A DNA stretch of 64,000 nucleotides, taken from contig NC_008609.1 in NCBI RefSeq assembly GCF_000015045.1, positions 2,303,501 to 2,367,500 of the forward strand, written 5' to 3'. The DNA comes from Pelobacter propionicus DSM 2379 (GTDB taxonomy: Bacteria > Desulfobacterota > Desulfuromonadia > Geobacterales > Pseudopelobacteraceae). The notes under the pieces are model-generated. The model saw only the letters and a program-made list of their open reading frames with translations, did no database searches and was not told the DNA's origin. Shown in pieces: positions 46,075 to 54,606 of this stretch (positions within the stretch are counted from its first letter, which is position 1; each line of letters opens with the position of its first letter). Made by a program: the position numbers and the translations under genes.

Positions 46075-47229
46075 TTATTGGGCCGCTGCCGAACCAGGGG
46101 TGATCGTAGCCTGGACGTTGACGGACTGCTGAATCTGCGACTGGATGCCGCTGTTCTGGGCTATGGGATTGATTCCGTTGGCGGCAAATGAAGCGCTGCT
46201 GATATCGTTTGAACCGGTAATCAAGGAGGCGGGGACTGTATCCATGCTGCCGCCCATGACCAAAGAATTGCCCGAAACCGTACCGGACAACGCACTGCTG
46301 GCAAGCGCAACAGCTATATTACTGACAGACACTGATAACGTGTTGTAGGAATTCTCATTACCCACGTTGGTAAGCGTCGCTGTTTTGCTGTTGTTGCTGT
46401 TGTCGCTGTTGTTGCTGTTGTCGCTGTTGTTGGTGTTATCGACGGACTTATCGTTGGCAACATCGGTAAGGGTGGCGGTTTTGCTGTTGTTGCTGTTGTC
46501 GCTGTTATTGCTGTTGTCGCTGTTATTGCTGTTGTCGCTGTTGTTGGTGTTATCGACAGACTTGTCGTTGGCAACGTCGGTAAGGGTGGCGGTTTTACTG
46601 TTGTTGGTGTTATCGACGGACTTGTCGTTGGCCACGTCCGTAAGCGTCGCGGTTTTGCTGTTGTTACTGTTGTCGCTGTTGTTGGTATTGTCGGTTGCTA
46701 TGGACTTGTCGTTGGCTACGTCGGTGAGCGTCGCAGTTTTACTGTTGTTGGTATTGTCGGTTGCGGTGGTAGTGGATTTGTCATTGGCCACGTCCGTAAG
46801 CGTCGCTGTTTTACTGTTGTTGGTATTGTCGGTGGCTATGGACTTGTCGTTGGCCACGTCCGTAAGCGTCGCAGTTTTACTGCTGTTGGTATTGTCGGTT
46901 GCGGTGTTCGTGGACTTGTCGTTAGCCACATCCGAAAGTGAAGCTGCTTGGCTGTTGTTGGTGTTGTCAGTTGTGGTGGTTGTGGAATTATTATTGGCAA
47001 TGTCGGATACCGTATTGTTGTTCAGGTTATCCTTGGCGGCGATTGACTGCTCATTTGCCGAGTTGGCATTGTCGTCCACATAGGGAGACACGGCTGACGT
47101 CTGGGTGACGCCGGCATCAGTCGTATCCGCATTGTTGGTATTGGTCGGATTTGCCATTGATTTTCCGGCAACACCGAGGGAAAGAAGGGCGATCGCCACA
47201 GGAACTACCAGAGATGTCCGTTTTTTCAT
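46075..47229 (-). CDS. Asn/Ser/Thr-rich repeat protein, putative Fap-like amyloid subunit
   Basis: A 384-residue secreted protein with a signal peptide (MKKRTSLVVPVAIALLSLG, cleavage near SMA-NP). It has eight imperfect repeats built on SKTATLTDVANDKS plus DNTNNS, with zero to three insertions of NSDNSN. A non-repetitive C-terminal part of about 90 residues ends QNSGIQSQIQQSVNVQATI. Asn/Gln/Ser/Thr-rich repeats are typical of functional amyloids. Textbook FapC has longer repeats and a C-terminal CxxC, which is absent here, so this is a divergent or different fibre. It is the first gene of the minus-strand unit, behind a sigma-54 promoter. Confidence 0.65.
   Translation of the reverse strand: MKKRTSLVVPVAIALLSLGVAGKSMANPTNTNNADTTDAGVTQTSAVSPYVDDNANSANEQSIAAKDNLNNNTVSDIANNNSTTTTTDNTNNSQAASLSDVANDKSTNTATDNTNSSKTATLTDVANDKSIATDNTNNSKTATLTDVANDKSTTTATDNTNNSKTATLTDVANDKSIATDNTNNSDNSNNSKTATLTDVANDKSVDNTNNSKTATLTDVANDKSVDNTNNSDNSNNSDNSNNSDNSNNSKTATLTDVANDKSVDNTNNSDNSNNSDNSNNSKTATLTNVGNENSYNTLSVSVSNIAVALASSALSGTVSGNSLVMGGSMDTVPASLITGSNDISSASFAANGINPIAQNSGIQSQIQQSVNVQATITPGSAAAQ
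46380..46960 (-). repeat. Nested tandem repeats in the amyloid-like gene
   Basis: About 60- to 110-bp units encoding SKTATLTDVANDKS-DNTNNS recur eight times. Within them are runs of an 18-bp unit coding for NSDNSN, especially at 46385-46440 and 46485-46545. Such runs are prone to slipped-strand length change in multiples of three. Confidence 0.9.
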
Positions 47230-47260
47230 GATCTTTCTCCTTTTCTGCGTGGGGTAATGG

Positions 47261-47276
47261 GACACGGTACCGTGTC
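47261..47276. promoter_or_regulatory. Perfect 16-bp palindrome in the amyloid 5' leader
   Basis: GACACGGTACCGTGTC is a perfect loopless palindrome between the sigma-54 promoter and the ribosome-binding site of the amyloid gene. Loopless symmetry suits a DNA-binding dimer better than an RNA hairpin. Confidence 0.6.
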
Positions 47277-47299
47277 AGCGCTGTATTTGCAGATCACTA

Positions 47300-47315
47300 C
47301 TCAATAACCGTGCCA
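47300..47315 (-). promoter_or_regulatory. Sigma-54 promoter of the amyloid-like gene
   Basis: On the minus strand TGGCAC-N5-TTGAG matches the -24 box fully, with canonical spacing to a -12 box that has GA instead of GC. Transcription would start near 47288, giving a leader of about 60 nt before the ATG. A sigma-54 activator gene lies in the same locus, which supports the call. Confidence 0.7.
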
Positions 47316-47641
47316 TCCACCTGCAATCGAGCACAACCTACTATTGTTGCTAGACTTTAATTATTTTCAGCCTATCAACCAGCAGCCACCCCACAGGGGA
47401 TATGTCAAGAAAAAGAAACAGGTATCCAATAAAACAACGTGCCTTCACAGGGAACGTGTAGTGAAATATGCAGTAATGTCATGTCAGGTAGGAGGGAAAG
47501 CTCGACAGGAGAGATGGTGTAAGCATTCTGTTACACCCTGTTTGCGGGAAGGAGCGACCGCACTAGGAGAATCCGTCCCGACGCCATCGGCGAAAAGCAG
47601 CACCAGGGCGGGATCGTAGCGTTCAGGACCGCCATGGCCGA
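47316..47641. other. Intergenic region upstream of the amyloid unit
   Basis: About 325 bp between the sigma-54 promoter and the end of the yeiH-like gene. The first about 120 bp are AT-rich and are the natural place for activator-binding sites. No gene was seen. Confidence 0.45.
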
Positions 47642-48574
47642 TCACACCATGCCGATGTACTCCAGGGCGAGCAGGGTAAGCCCGCTGACCAGCAACCAGA
47701 GTGTTACCCCCTGCAGGAGCGGCCGCATACCCACATTACGGAGCACCTCCCTGCTCAACCCCGCCCCGACCAGGAAGAGCGTCACCACCAGGCACTGCTT
47801 GGCGACCGCCGCCAGCCCGTTCCAGAGTTGTCCGTATTGTGGCATCGTTGTCCGAATGGCAGCGGCCAGAACAAAGCCGACGATAAACAGGGGCACCCTG
47901 GCCTTCTGATCCGACTTCATGATCAGCGCAGTTCCAAGCACAACCGGCGCTATCCAGACCGCCCTGGTGAGCTTTACGGTCGTCGCCACACGCAAGGCCT
48001 GGGCACCGTATACGGACGCCGATCCGACAACGCTGCTGGTATCGTGGATGGCAAGCCCCGCCCAGGTTCCAAAGAGCCCCTGGTCCAGTCGCAGCAGATG
48101 CCCGACCAGCGGAAACAGCAGCAACGCCACCGAGTTCAGGGTAAACACCGTGGCCAGGGCAACGGCGGTCTCGTCGTTCTTGGCTTTGAGAACCGGCGCC
48201 ATGGCGGCTATGGCACTGCCGCCGCAGATGGCGGTGCCGAAGGAAATCAGGGCGGAGGTGGTGCCATCCGTTCCGAACAGCCTGCCCAGCAGATACCCCA
48301 GGACGAGCGTACAACTGATGCCCACCAGGGTGTAGACCACCGAATCCCTGCCGGTACGGATCACCTCTCCCAGGCCAAGGCCGAAACCGAGCCCGACAAC
48401 GGAGAGTTGCAAAATGATCTTGCTGAAATGGGCCGATTTACGGGGCCAGGGATTGCCCAGAACAAGGCTGAAAACCATCCCCATGATCAATGCCGTGGCG
48501 GTACCGATCCAGGGCACGGCGCATAGTGCCAGACACACGCCAAACAAAACCTTTTGCAGCCTGCTGTGTTCCAT
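47642..48574 (-). CDS. yeiH: YeiH/UPF0324 family membrane protein
   Basis: A 309-residue protein with about ten hydrophobic helices. The conserved stretches ICGGSAIAAMAPVLKAKNDE and GTWAGLAIHDTSSVVGSASVYG identify the UPF0324/YeiH family, often called putative sulfate exporters. The ATG at 48574 follows GAGGAGGAG. It is divergent from a YeiE-like LysR gene 108 bp away, the same arrangement as in E. coli, so that regulator probably controls it. Transport substrate unproven. Confidence 0.85.
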   Translation of the reverse strand: MEHSRLQKVLFGVCLALCAVPWIGTATALIMGMVFSLVLGNPWPRKSAHFSKIILQLSVVGLGFGLGLGEVIRTGRDSVVYTLVGISCTLVLGYLLGRLFGTDGTTSALISFGTAICGGSAIAAMAPVLKAKNDETAVALATVFTLNSVALLLFPLVGHLLRLDQGLFGTWAGLAIHDTSSVVGSASVYGAQALRVATTVKLTRAVWIAPVVLGTALIMKSDQKARVPLFIVGFVLAAAIRTTMPQYGQLWNGLAAVAKQCLVVTLFLVGAGLSREVLRNVGMRPLLQGVTLWLLVSGLTLLALEYIGMV

Positions 48575-48682
48575 ATTCTCCTCCTCAATGTCAGTATCCG
48601 CTTGCAGTATACAGGCCACCTGTTATAAGTTCAAATTCGTAATTAATATCAAAACAATCAATTATATTTATGGTAACGTGAC

Positions 48683-49576
48683 ATGGCGATCACTCTCAGG
48701 CAGCTGGAAATATTCGAGAAAGTGGCCAGTTGCGCCCACGTCACCCAGGCGAGCCAGGAGCTGCTACTCACCCAGTCGGCGGCCAGCATGGCCATTGCCG
48801 AACTTGAACGACTGGCAGGCGCTCCGCTGTTCGAGCGACAGGGCAAACGGCTGCTGCTCAATGACCGCGGCCGGCGGATACTGCCGGAGGTCCGTCAGGT
48901 GCTCGTGAAGGTCCGCACAATCGAGCGCTTTCTGGACGAGTCCGTTGCGGAGCCGAAGGGAACCCTGAACCTGGGGGCCAGCACCACCATCGGCAACTAC
49001 ATGCTTCCCGCCATTGTGGGGGAGTTCTCGCGACTGTACCCCAGTGCCCGGGCGCTGCTCCAGGTCGGCAATGCCCAGCAGATAGAGACGGGGGTGGAGC
49101 GTGGAGAACTTGACCTGGGACTGATCGAGGGGATTCCCCATATCCCTTCACTCACCGCCACACCCTGGAGGCGGGACGAACTGGTCGTCATCGCAGGTAC
49201 GGGACACGCATGGGCCGAGGAGAAACGGGCAACTCCGGGGATGCTGAAGAACGCCTCCTGGATCATGCGGGAGAAAGGCTCCGGCACCAGGGAAATATTC
49301 GAGGCCGCAATGGAGAAGAAGGGGGTGCGTTTCTCCATTGCCCTTGAACTGGGGCATACCGAGGCGATCAAGAAGGCGGCGGAAGCCGGACTAGGAGTGG
49401 GCTGCCTGTCGAGAATGGCTGTACAGCGGGAACTGGACAACGGCTGGCTGGTTGAAGTGGCCACCCCGCTCAACCTGAAGAGAACCCTGATAATCCTGAC
49501 CAGGGAAAGCGAACGGATGACAACGCTTTTAAAAGCCTTCCTTGCCCTGCTGCAGCAGAGCCGGGACCTGGGATGA
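48683..49576 (+). CDS. yeiE: LysR-family regulator (YeiE-like)
   Basis: A 297-residue LysR-type regulator: winged helix-turn-helix at the N-terminus (ITLRQLEIFEKVASC, LTQSAASMAIAELERLAG) and a substrate-binding domain (LNLGASTTIGNYMLP, GELDLGLIEG). It is divergent from the yeiH-like gene, matching the E. coli yeiE/yeiH pair. LysR proteins usually bind the shared intergenic region and respond to a small-molecule coinducer. The ribosome-binding site is weak. Confidence 0.83.
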   Translation: MAITLRQLEIFEKVASCAHVTQASQELLLTQSAASMAIAELERLAGAPLFERQGKRLLLNDRGRRILPEVRQVLVKVRTIERFLDESVAEPKGTLNLGASTTIGNYMLPAIVGEFSRLYPSARALLQVGNAQQIETGVERGELDLGLIEGIPHIPSLTATPWRRDELVVIAGTGHAWAEEKRATPGMLKNASWIMREKGSGTREIFEAAMEKKGVRFSIALELGHTEAIKKAAEAGLGVGCLSRMAVQRELDNGWLVEVATPLNLKRTLIILTRESERMTTLLKAFLALLQQSRDLG

Positions 49577-49664
49577 ACCACCGACAAGATTTCCATCCGG
49601 TGGGCCGGCACGGTGCCATGACTGATGATTCATCAGTTTTGTACACACTCTTTACACATTTGTA

Positions 49665-49693
49665 TTGACATGCGTTAATCGACCTATTATAGA
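49665..49693 (+). promoter_or_regulatory. Sigma-70 promoter of the riboswitch-controlled operon
   Basis: TTGACA at 49665-49670, a 17-bp spacer and TATAGA at 49688-49693. Transcription from about 49700 would include the whole GEMM-I aptamer. Confidence 0.75.
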
Positions 49694-49760
49694 TTCCGCA
49701 TCGACATGCGGACGTTCCCTACAGGTCGTTAGCAACAACCCCAAAAAAAGAATCGATGAA

Positions 49761-49845
49761 GTCGCCGAAAGGGTAAAGCACGGGTAACCGTGTGGCACAA
49801 AGCCACCACCCAGCACAAGCTGGGCAGAGGAGCTGCCGAAGTGAC
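49761..49845 (+). promoter_or_regulatory. GEMM-I (cyclic-di-GMP-I) riboswitch aptamer
   Basis: P1 forms from GTCGC (49761) and GTGAC (49841). The first arm reads GGGTAAA, a GUAA tetraloop hairpin (GCACGG/CCGTGT), then GGCACAAAGCC, matching GGGCAAA-hairpin-GACGCAAAGCC of the family. The second arm closes with GGCAGAGGAGCTGCCGA, equivalent to the conserved GGTAGCGGGGTTACCGA. The G of GGGTAAA at the ligand-contact position favours cyclic-di-GMP over the cGAMP-selective variant, tentatively. Confidence 0.85.
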
Positions 49846-49869
49846 GGATGATGGTCCATCTGATCATGG

Positions 49870-49898
49870 GAGCCTGCCTTTGTGAGACAGGCTCTTTT
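49870..49898 (+). terminator. Riboswitch expression-platform terminator
   Basis: GAGCCTG and CAGGCTC form a 7-bp stem around an 11-nt loop, followed by TTTT, between the aptamer and the gene start. CTGCC in its left part could pair with GGCAG of the aptamer, giving a possible antiterminator that competes with ligand binding. Confidence 0.75.
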
Positions 49899-49928
49899 CA
49901 TTGCGGCTCATTTCAGCAAGGAGACACC

Positions 49929-51242
49929 ATGCCAGAACAGATAACCATCATCTGCCCCTGCTGCGCATATTCCAGGATTGTTCCGCGACAGTCCATCCCC
50001 GAAGGCGCCAGACAGGCCACCTGTCCCCGCTGCAAGCAGGCTTTCCCCCTTAATGATCGAACCAGGATGGCACAGCCGGAGCCTGAAGCCACCACCGGCA
50101 GCAGACCTGAAGACGCTTCGCCATTGCCGGCAACCGGGCCGGGGAGCGCAGCGCCTGCACAAGCCCCCATTACCCCACAGCCTCCCCCACGCCCCAATCC
50201 CCGAACGCTGGAATTTTCCTTCCAGGGAAGCGCCGGCGACTATTTCGGCATCTGGATCGTCAACACACTACTCAAGATCGTTACCATCGGCATCTTTTCC
50301 CCATGGGCCAAGGTTCGCCGGCGTCGTTTCTTCTACGGCAGCACGACCCTGCACGGCCAGCCGTTCGAGTACCTGGCAGACCCGATGGTGCTCTTCAGGG
50401 GATGGCTGGTCGCTGCCGGCGCCTTCATCCTGTTCAGCATCGGAAAGCAGGTCAGCGCGCCCCTGAGCGCGGGGATCGCCCTGATCATCTTCATCGCCTT
50501 TCCCTGGCTGCTGGTCCGTTCGCGCATATTCAATGCCGTCAACGCCTCCCACCGCAACATCCGCTTCGGCTTCCGTCCCGACTATCGCCAGGCATATCTG
50601 GCCTTCGCCGGGTTGCCGATCCTCGCCGTTCTCAGCCTCGGCCTGTTGGGCCCCTACATGCTCTACCGCCAGAAAAAGTTCATGGTCGAGAACAGCAGCT
50701 ATGGCTCCGTCCCGTTCGGTTTCAGCGCAACGGCAAAGGATTTCTACAAGCTTTCCTTCAAGGTGGCGCTGTCCGCCATGGCGGCAGCCGGCCTTGTGGC
50801 AGTGTGCGCGGCCCTGTGCGGCGCCCCGTTCTCCGCAGCTTCCGTCCATGGAGGTGCGAGGGCATTGGGCGGTCTGATGATCTTCCCGATCCTGGCGCTG
50901 CCGCTCCTCTATTTCATCATCATGGTCTACGTCCAAACCGCCATGGCCAATCTGTGCTGGAACGCCACCAGCCTGGGAAAGGACAGCTTTCGCAGTACTC
51001 TGCGCACACGGGACATGGCACTTTTGTTCGTGACCAACGCCCTGGCGATCATGTTCAGCCTTGGCCTGATGGTGCCCTGGGCCACGGTCCGCCTGGCGCG
51101 CTACCGCTTCCAGCGCCTGGAACTGCACGCAACGGACGGCCTGGATGCAGTCGTCGCGGCAGCCGGCAGCGGCCGGGCCGTGGGTGCGACAGGCGAAGAA
51201 ATCGGAGATCTTTTCGACATGTCAGTGGATATCGCCCTGTAA
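49929..51242 (+). CDS. DUF898 (YjgN-like) membrane protein with zinc ribbon
   Basis: A 437-residue protein. Residues 9-34 form an MJ0042-type zinc ribbon (CPCC...CPRC), followed by a Pro-rich linker and a DUF898 domain (LEFSFQGSAGDYFGIWIVN, IFSPWAKVRRRRFFYGST) with about eight transmembrane helices. DUF898 has no known biochemical function. It is the first gene behind the GEMM-I riboswitch, so its synthesis should respond to cyclic-di-GMP. AAGGAG precedes the ATG at 49929. It is followed by an M48 peptidase and a DUF2059-like gene in the same direction. Confidence 0.82.
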   Translation: MPEQITIICPCCAYSRIVPRQSIPEGARQATCPRCKQAFPLNDRTRMAQPEPEATTGSRPEDASPLPATGPGSAAPAQAPITPQPPPRPNPRTLEFSFQGSAGDYFGIWIVNTLLKIVTIGIFSPWAKVRRRRFFYGSTTLHGQPFEYLADPMVLFRGWLVAAGAFILFSIGKQVSAPLSAGIALIIFIAFPWLLVRSRIFNAVNASHRNIRFGFRPDYRQAYLAFAGLPILAVLSLGLLGPYMLYRQKKFMVENSSYGSVPFGFSATAKDFYKLSFKVALSAMAAAGLVAVCAALCGAPFSAASVHGGARALGGLMIFPILALPLLYFIIMVYVQTAMANLCWNATSLGKDSFRSTLRTRDMALLFVTNALAIMFSLGLMVPWATVRLARYRFQRLELHATDGLDAVVAAAGSGRAVGATGEEIGDLFDMSVDIAL

Positions 51243-51306
51243 CCCCCTACTGCAGATGTGAAATTGAGCGCACACGGGAAGGCCCCGGCCGGCGAAAGCA
51301 GGGCAG

Positions 51307-52380
51307 ATGCCGTGGGGAAAGAGACGTCCGATGAAATCAGCGCCGGTCGCATATTTTGATGGCAAGGTTTCGACCCGCCGGGAGGCTCTGCTCCTCCTCG
51401 ACGGAGCGCAGGTAACCATCCGCGCCAACGGTGTGGAGCGCACTTATCCGGTAGCGGTCGTGAGCATCCCACCGGGTGTGGGCTCGGTCCGCCGCACGCT
51501 TCGCTTGCCCGATGGCGGTGTGTGCGAACTCCATGACCCTGAACTGCTGGCTGAACTGGAGCGTGCCTGCGGCGGGGCGCCCGGCCAGCGCCTGCTGCAC
51601 CGCTGGGAGCAGAGCCTGCCGCTGGCAGCGGGGGCATTGTTCCTGACCGTGCTGACAGTATTCCTGTTCCTGCGCTACGGCCTGCCCACCCTTGCCCAGC
51701 GGGCGTCCCTGGCCCTGCCGATTTCCACGGAACGCACCCTGGGGCGCGAATCCCTGGCCACCCTGGACCGTGTCCTGATGCACCCTTCCACCCTCGGCAA
51801 GGAGCGCCGCCATGAACTGACCCAGCTGTTCCGGCGCGTTGCCGGAGCAGGGGCGGATGGCGCGGGCTATCGTCTTGAATTCCGTTCCTCCCCGAAGCTC
51901 GGGGCCAATGCCCTTGCACTCCCCTCGGGAATCGTGATCATCACCGACGACCTGGTCAGGTTGGCCAGAGAGGACAACGAACTTGCCGCCATCATGGCCC
52001 ACGAACTGGGACACGTACGCGGTCGCCACGTCCTGCGCCACATCCTGCAGAGTTCCGCCTCCGGCCTGATCCTGGCCACCCTGACCGGCGACCTGGTGTC
52101 GATAACCTCACTGGCAGCCACCCTGCCAACGGCCCTGGTGAATGCCTCCTTTTCCCGGGATTTCGAACGAGAGGCGGATGACGCCGCCATCGCCTGGATG
52201 AAGTCGTCCGGCGTGCCGTTGCGCTGCTATGCCGACATACTGGGGCGCCTGCAGGCACAGCTCAATGTCCGCAGTGGCGGAACGAACGGCAGCGACTCTG
52301 CGGTGCGCAACTATCTCTCCACCCACCCGGACACCGGGGAGCGGATCCGGCGGATACTGAATGAAGCGGCGCACGAGTAA
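51307..52380 (+). CDS. M48 family membrane metallopeptidase
   Basis: A 357-residue protein (or 349 from the ATG at 51331). It has a beta-rich N-terminal cytoplasmic part, one transmembrane helix (LPLAAGALFLTVLTVFLFLR, about 106-125) and an M48 peptidase domain with zinc motif HELGH (232-236) and third ligand Glu in FEREADDAA (about 288). M48 peptidases such as BepA and LoiP degrade misassembled envelope proteins. It lies 64 bp after the DUF898 gene, with which it probably forms a functional pair under the riboswitch. Confidence 0.83.
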   Translation: MPWGKRRPMKSAPVAYFDGKVSTRREALLLLDGAQVTIRANGVERTYPVAVVSIPPGVGSVRRTLRLPDGGVCELHDPELLAELERACGGAPGQRLLHRWEQSLPLAAGALFLTVLTVFLFLRYGLPTLAQRASLALPISTERTLGRESLATLDRVLMHPSTLGKERRHELTQLFRRVAGAGADGAGYRLEFRSSPKLGANALALPSGIVIITDDLVRLAREDNELAAIMAHELGHVRGRHVLRHILQSSASGLILATLTGDLVSITSLAATLPTALVNASFSRDFEREADDAAIAWMKSSGVPLRCYADILGRLQAQLNVRSGGTNGSDSAVRNYLSTHPDTGERIRRILNEAAHE

Positions 52381-52511
52381 TCTCCCGGAACGACCGCGGC
52401 AGGTTGACGCAACGGCAAGCGAGCCTTCCCCCCACTGACGCACTATTACCAGGCCGGAGAAAACGGCAGAAGAGCGTGTGGCATACGAAACCAGCAGGCA
52501 AGGAGATACCC

Positions 52512-53537
52512 ATGCGGCAGACGATTTTCATCACCCTGTTTCTCGCGATAGCACTCACCACCCCGGCATTCGGGACAGTAACGGTCTTTTTCAGGGACGG
52601 TTCCAGGGAGATCGGCGACTCGGCCTGGCTTGAGGGCTCAATGGTCTACCTCAGCAGATCCGAGACGCTCTACGAGTTTCCCGTGGATGAGGTCCTGCTG
52701 GAAGAAACCCAGAAGGGCAGCCGGATCGGGAATTATGCCGAGCGCTCGCTGCCCGATTCGCGGGCAAGGAAAACAGCTGGAGCGCGGTCACACGACCTTG
52801 TGGAGCGTCTGATGAAGGGGGCCGGCTTCGACCGCCAGATCGACCTGTTCATCCAGCAGTTCGAAACCGGGGTCAGGTCATCCGCAGCCAACGGCGAACT
52901 GGCAGGCATCTTCGACCGGGCCCTGGCCGCATTCGACCCGGAACGAGCCAAACGGAAGATCCGGGCCTACTACCGCTCCCACCTGGACAGCGCAACCATG
53001 GAGAGAGTCCTGGCCTGGTCCCAGACCCCGCTGGGGGTGAAGATCGCGGCAGCCCAGGAGAGCAGCGGCGCCATGTCGCCGGAAATGGCGCAGCAGGTGC
53101 TGATGGATCTGGAACGCAATCCCCCCTCTGCACGGCGCTGGGCACTGATCGGGGAACTGGACAAAGCCGGAAGGGCCACGGAGACGGCGCAGCAGGTGAT
53201 CGTGGATGCCATTGGCGGCGTTGCCGGCGCCATTCCCGGGGGAACCGCCGACAGGAAAGCGGCCAGGAGAGAGATCCTGCGCAAGATCCAGAGCAAGAAG
53301 CATGAACTCGCGCCACTGCTGCGGAAACAGATTCAGGCGGGGCTGGCCAACAGCTATCGGGACCTGAGCGACGGTGAACTGCGGGACTACACTACCTTCC
53401 TGAGGAGCGAACCTGCCCGGAAATTCTCCAGGGCAACCATGGGCGCCCTGGGTGAGATGACCAGGGACATGTCCGCCTCCATGATGCGACAGATGGTCAA
53501 GGTTGTCGGGCAGAAGAGGGGAAGAGAGGGGTACTGA
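52512..53537 (+). CDS. Secreted DUF2059-like protein
   Basis: A 341-residue protein with a signal peptide (MRQTIFITLFLAIALTTPAFG). A short N-terminal domain (VFFRDGSREIGDSAWLEGSM) is followed by a helical body whose repeated pattern, YYRSHLDSATMERVLAWSQ and SYRDLSDGELRDYTTFLRSE, resembles DUF2059. No catalytic residues were recognised. AGGAG is present before the ATG at 52512; upstream in-frame codons are not needed. It is probably the third gene of the riboswitch operon. Confidence 0.65.
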   Translation: MRQTIFITLFLAIALTTPAFGTVTVFFRDGSREIGDSAWLEGSMVYLSRSETLYEFPVDEVLLEETQKGSRIGNYAERSLPDSRARKTAGARSHDLVERLMKGAGFDRQIDLFIQQFETGVRSSAANGELAGIFDRALAAFDPERAKRKIRAYYRSHLDSATMERVLAWSQTPLGVKIAAAQESSGAMSPEMAQQVLMDLERNPPSARRWALIGELDKAGRATETAQQVIVDAIGGVAGAIPGGTADRKAARREILRKIQSKKHELAPLLRKQIQAGLANSYRDLSDGELRDYTTFLRSEPARKFSRATMGALGEMTRDMSASMMRQMVKVVGQKRGREGY

Positions 53538-53643
53538 GCAGAAAAACGTTCATAAGTGCTTGGCACGGCCGGTCGGTATTGTGTATGCTGCAACGGCCGC
53601 GATGATTGCGGAATCCGACGAAACATTCCTCACGAGGTCACAC

Positions 53644-54606
53644 GTGCCTGCCCTGCTGGATATAAGCGATCTGCATACCTGCTTCGCCACTCCCCGTGGC
53701 ACCGTAGCCGCGGTCAACGGGGTCAGTTTCTCCATCACCAGGGGAACGACCCTGGCGCTGGTGGGAGAGTCGGGATCGGGCAAATCCATGACCGCCCTCT
53801 CCATCATGCGACTCGTCCCCCCGCCCGGCTTCATCCGGTCCGGGGCCGTGCGACTGGAGGGGACCGATCTGCTGGCCCTCTCGACGGAGGAAATGCGCTC
53901 CATCCGGGGGAGCCGCATCTCCATGGTCTTCCAGGAGCCGATGACCTCCCTCAACCCGGTGCTGCGCATCGGCGAACAGATCATGGAACCGCTGCTGCTA
54001 CACCGCCGGATGAAACGGCGCGAGGCCAGGGAGGAAGCCGCCGAACTGCTGCAGAGGGTCGGCATCCCGGCGTCTCGCGAGCGTTTGGCCGACTACCCCC
54101 ACCAACTGAGCGGCGGCATGCGCCAACGGGTGATGATCGCCATGGCGCTGGCCTGCGGTCCCAGCCTGCTGATCGCCGACGAACCGACAACGGCGCTGGA
54201 TGTGACCATCCAGGCCCAGATACTGGAGTTGATCGACTCCCTGAGGCAAACGGCCGACATGGGCATCCTGCTGATCACCCATGATCTGGGCATCGTTGCC
54301 GAACGTTCCGACCACACCTGCGTCATGTACGCCGGCAAGATCGTTGAATCGGCCCCCAGCGGGGAGCTGCTGGGAACCCCTCGCCACCCCTATACCCAAG
54401 CCTTGCTGGCCTCGCTCCCCCAGAACGCCGAACCGGGCAAACCGCTGCTAACCCTGGCAGGGCAACCGCCAAGCCTTTCCAGCGTTCTCCCCGGGTGCGG
54501 TTTCTGCGAGCGCTGTCCGCTGGCGCTCCCCGAATGCCGCCACCAGGTTCCGGAACTGCGCGAGGTCGCGCCGGGGCACCTGCTGCGCTGCTGGAGAAGT
54601 TCATGA
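53644..54606 (+). CDS. Di/oligopeptide ABC transporter ATPase (DppD/OppD type)
   Basis: A 320-residue ATP-binding protein with Walker A GESGSGKS, signature LSGGMRQRV and Walker [13 protein letters not shown]. The C-terminal Cys-rich oligo_HPY extension ([15 protein letters not shown]) is typical of DppD/OppD. The start is GTG at 53644: GAGG lies just upstream and the conserved N-terminus PALLDISDL begins there; longer in-frame starts lack ribosome-binding sites. It overlaps the second ATPase by 4 bp. No permease or binding protein genes are adjacent. Confidence 0.87.
   Translation: MPALLDISDLHTCFATPRGTVAAVNGVSFSITRGTTLALVGESGSGKSMTALSIMRLVPPPGFIRSGAVRLEGTDLLALSTEEMRSIRGSRISMVFQEPMTSLNPVLRIGEQIMEPLLLHRRMKRREAREEAAELLQRVGIPASRERLADYPHQLSGGMRQRVMIAMALACGPSLLIADEPTTALDVTIQAQILELIDSLRQTADMGILLITHDLGIVAERSDHTCVMYAGKIVESAPSGELLGTPRHPYTQALLASLPQNAEPGKPLLTLAGQPPSLSSVLPGCGFCERCPLALPECRHQVPELREVAPGHLLRCWRSS

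Noticed and set aside
46367-47083. Long Leu/Val-rich open frame on the plus strand opposite the amyloid-like gene
   Set aside because: It is the antisense of the Asn/Ser/Thr repeats; the repeat codons read backwards give Leu/Val runs. It has no ribosome-binding site, while the minus strand has a signal peptide, ribosome-binding site and promoter.
53503-53643. Longer N-terminus of the DppD-type ATPase
   Set aside because: The extra residues have no family similarity and no ribosome-binding site; they would also overlap the end of the upstream gene.
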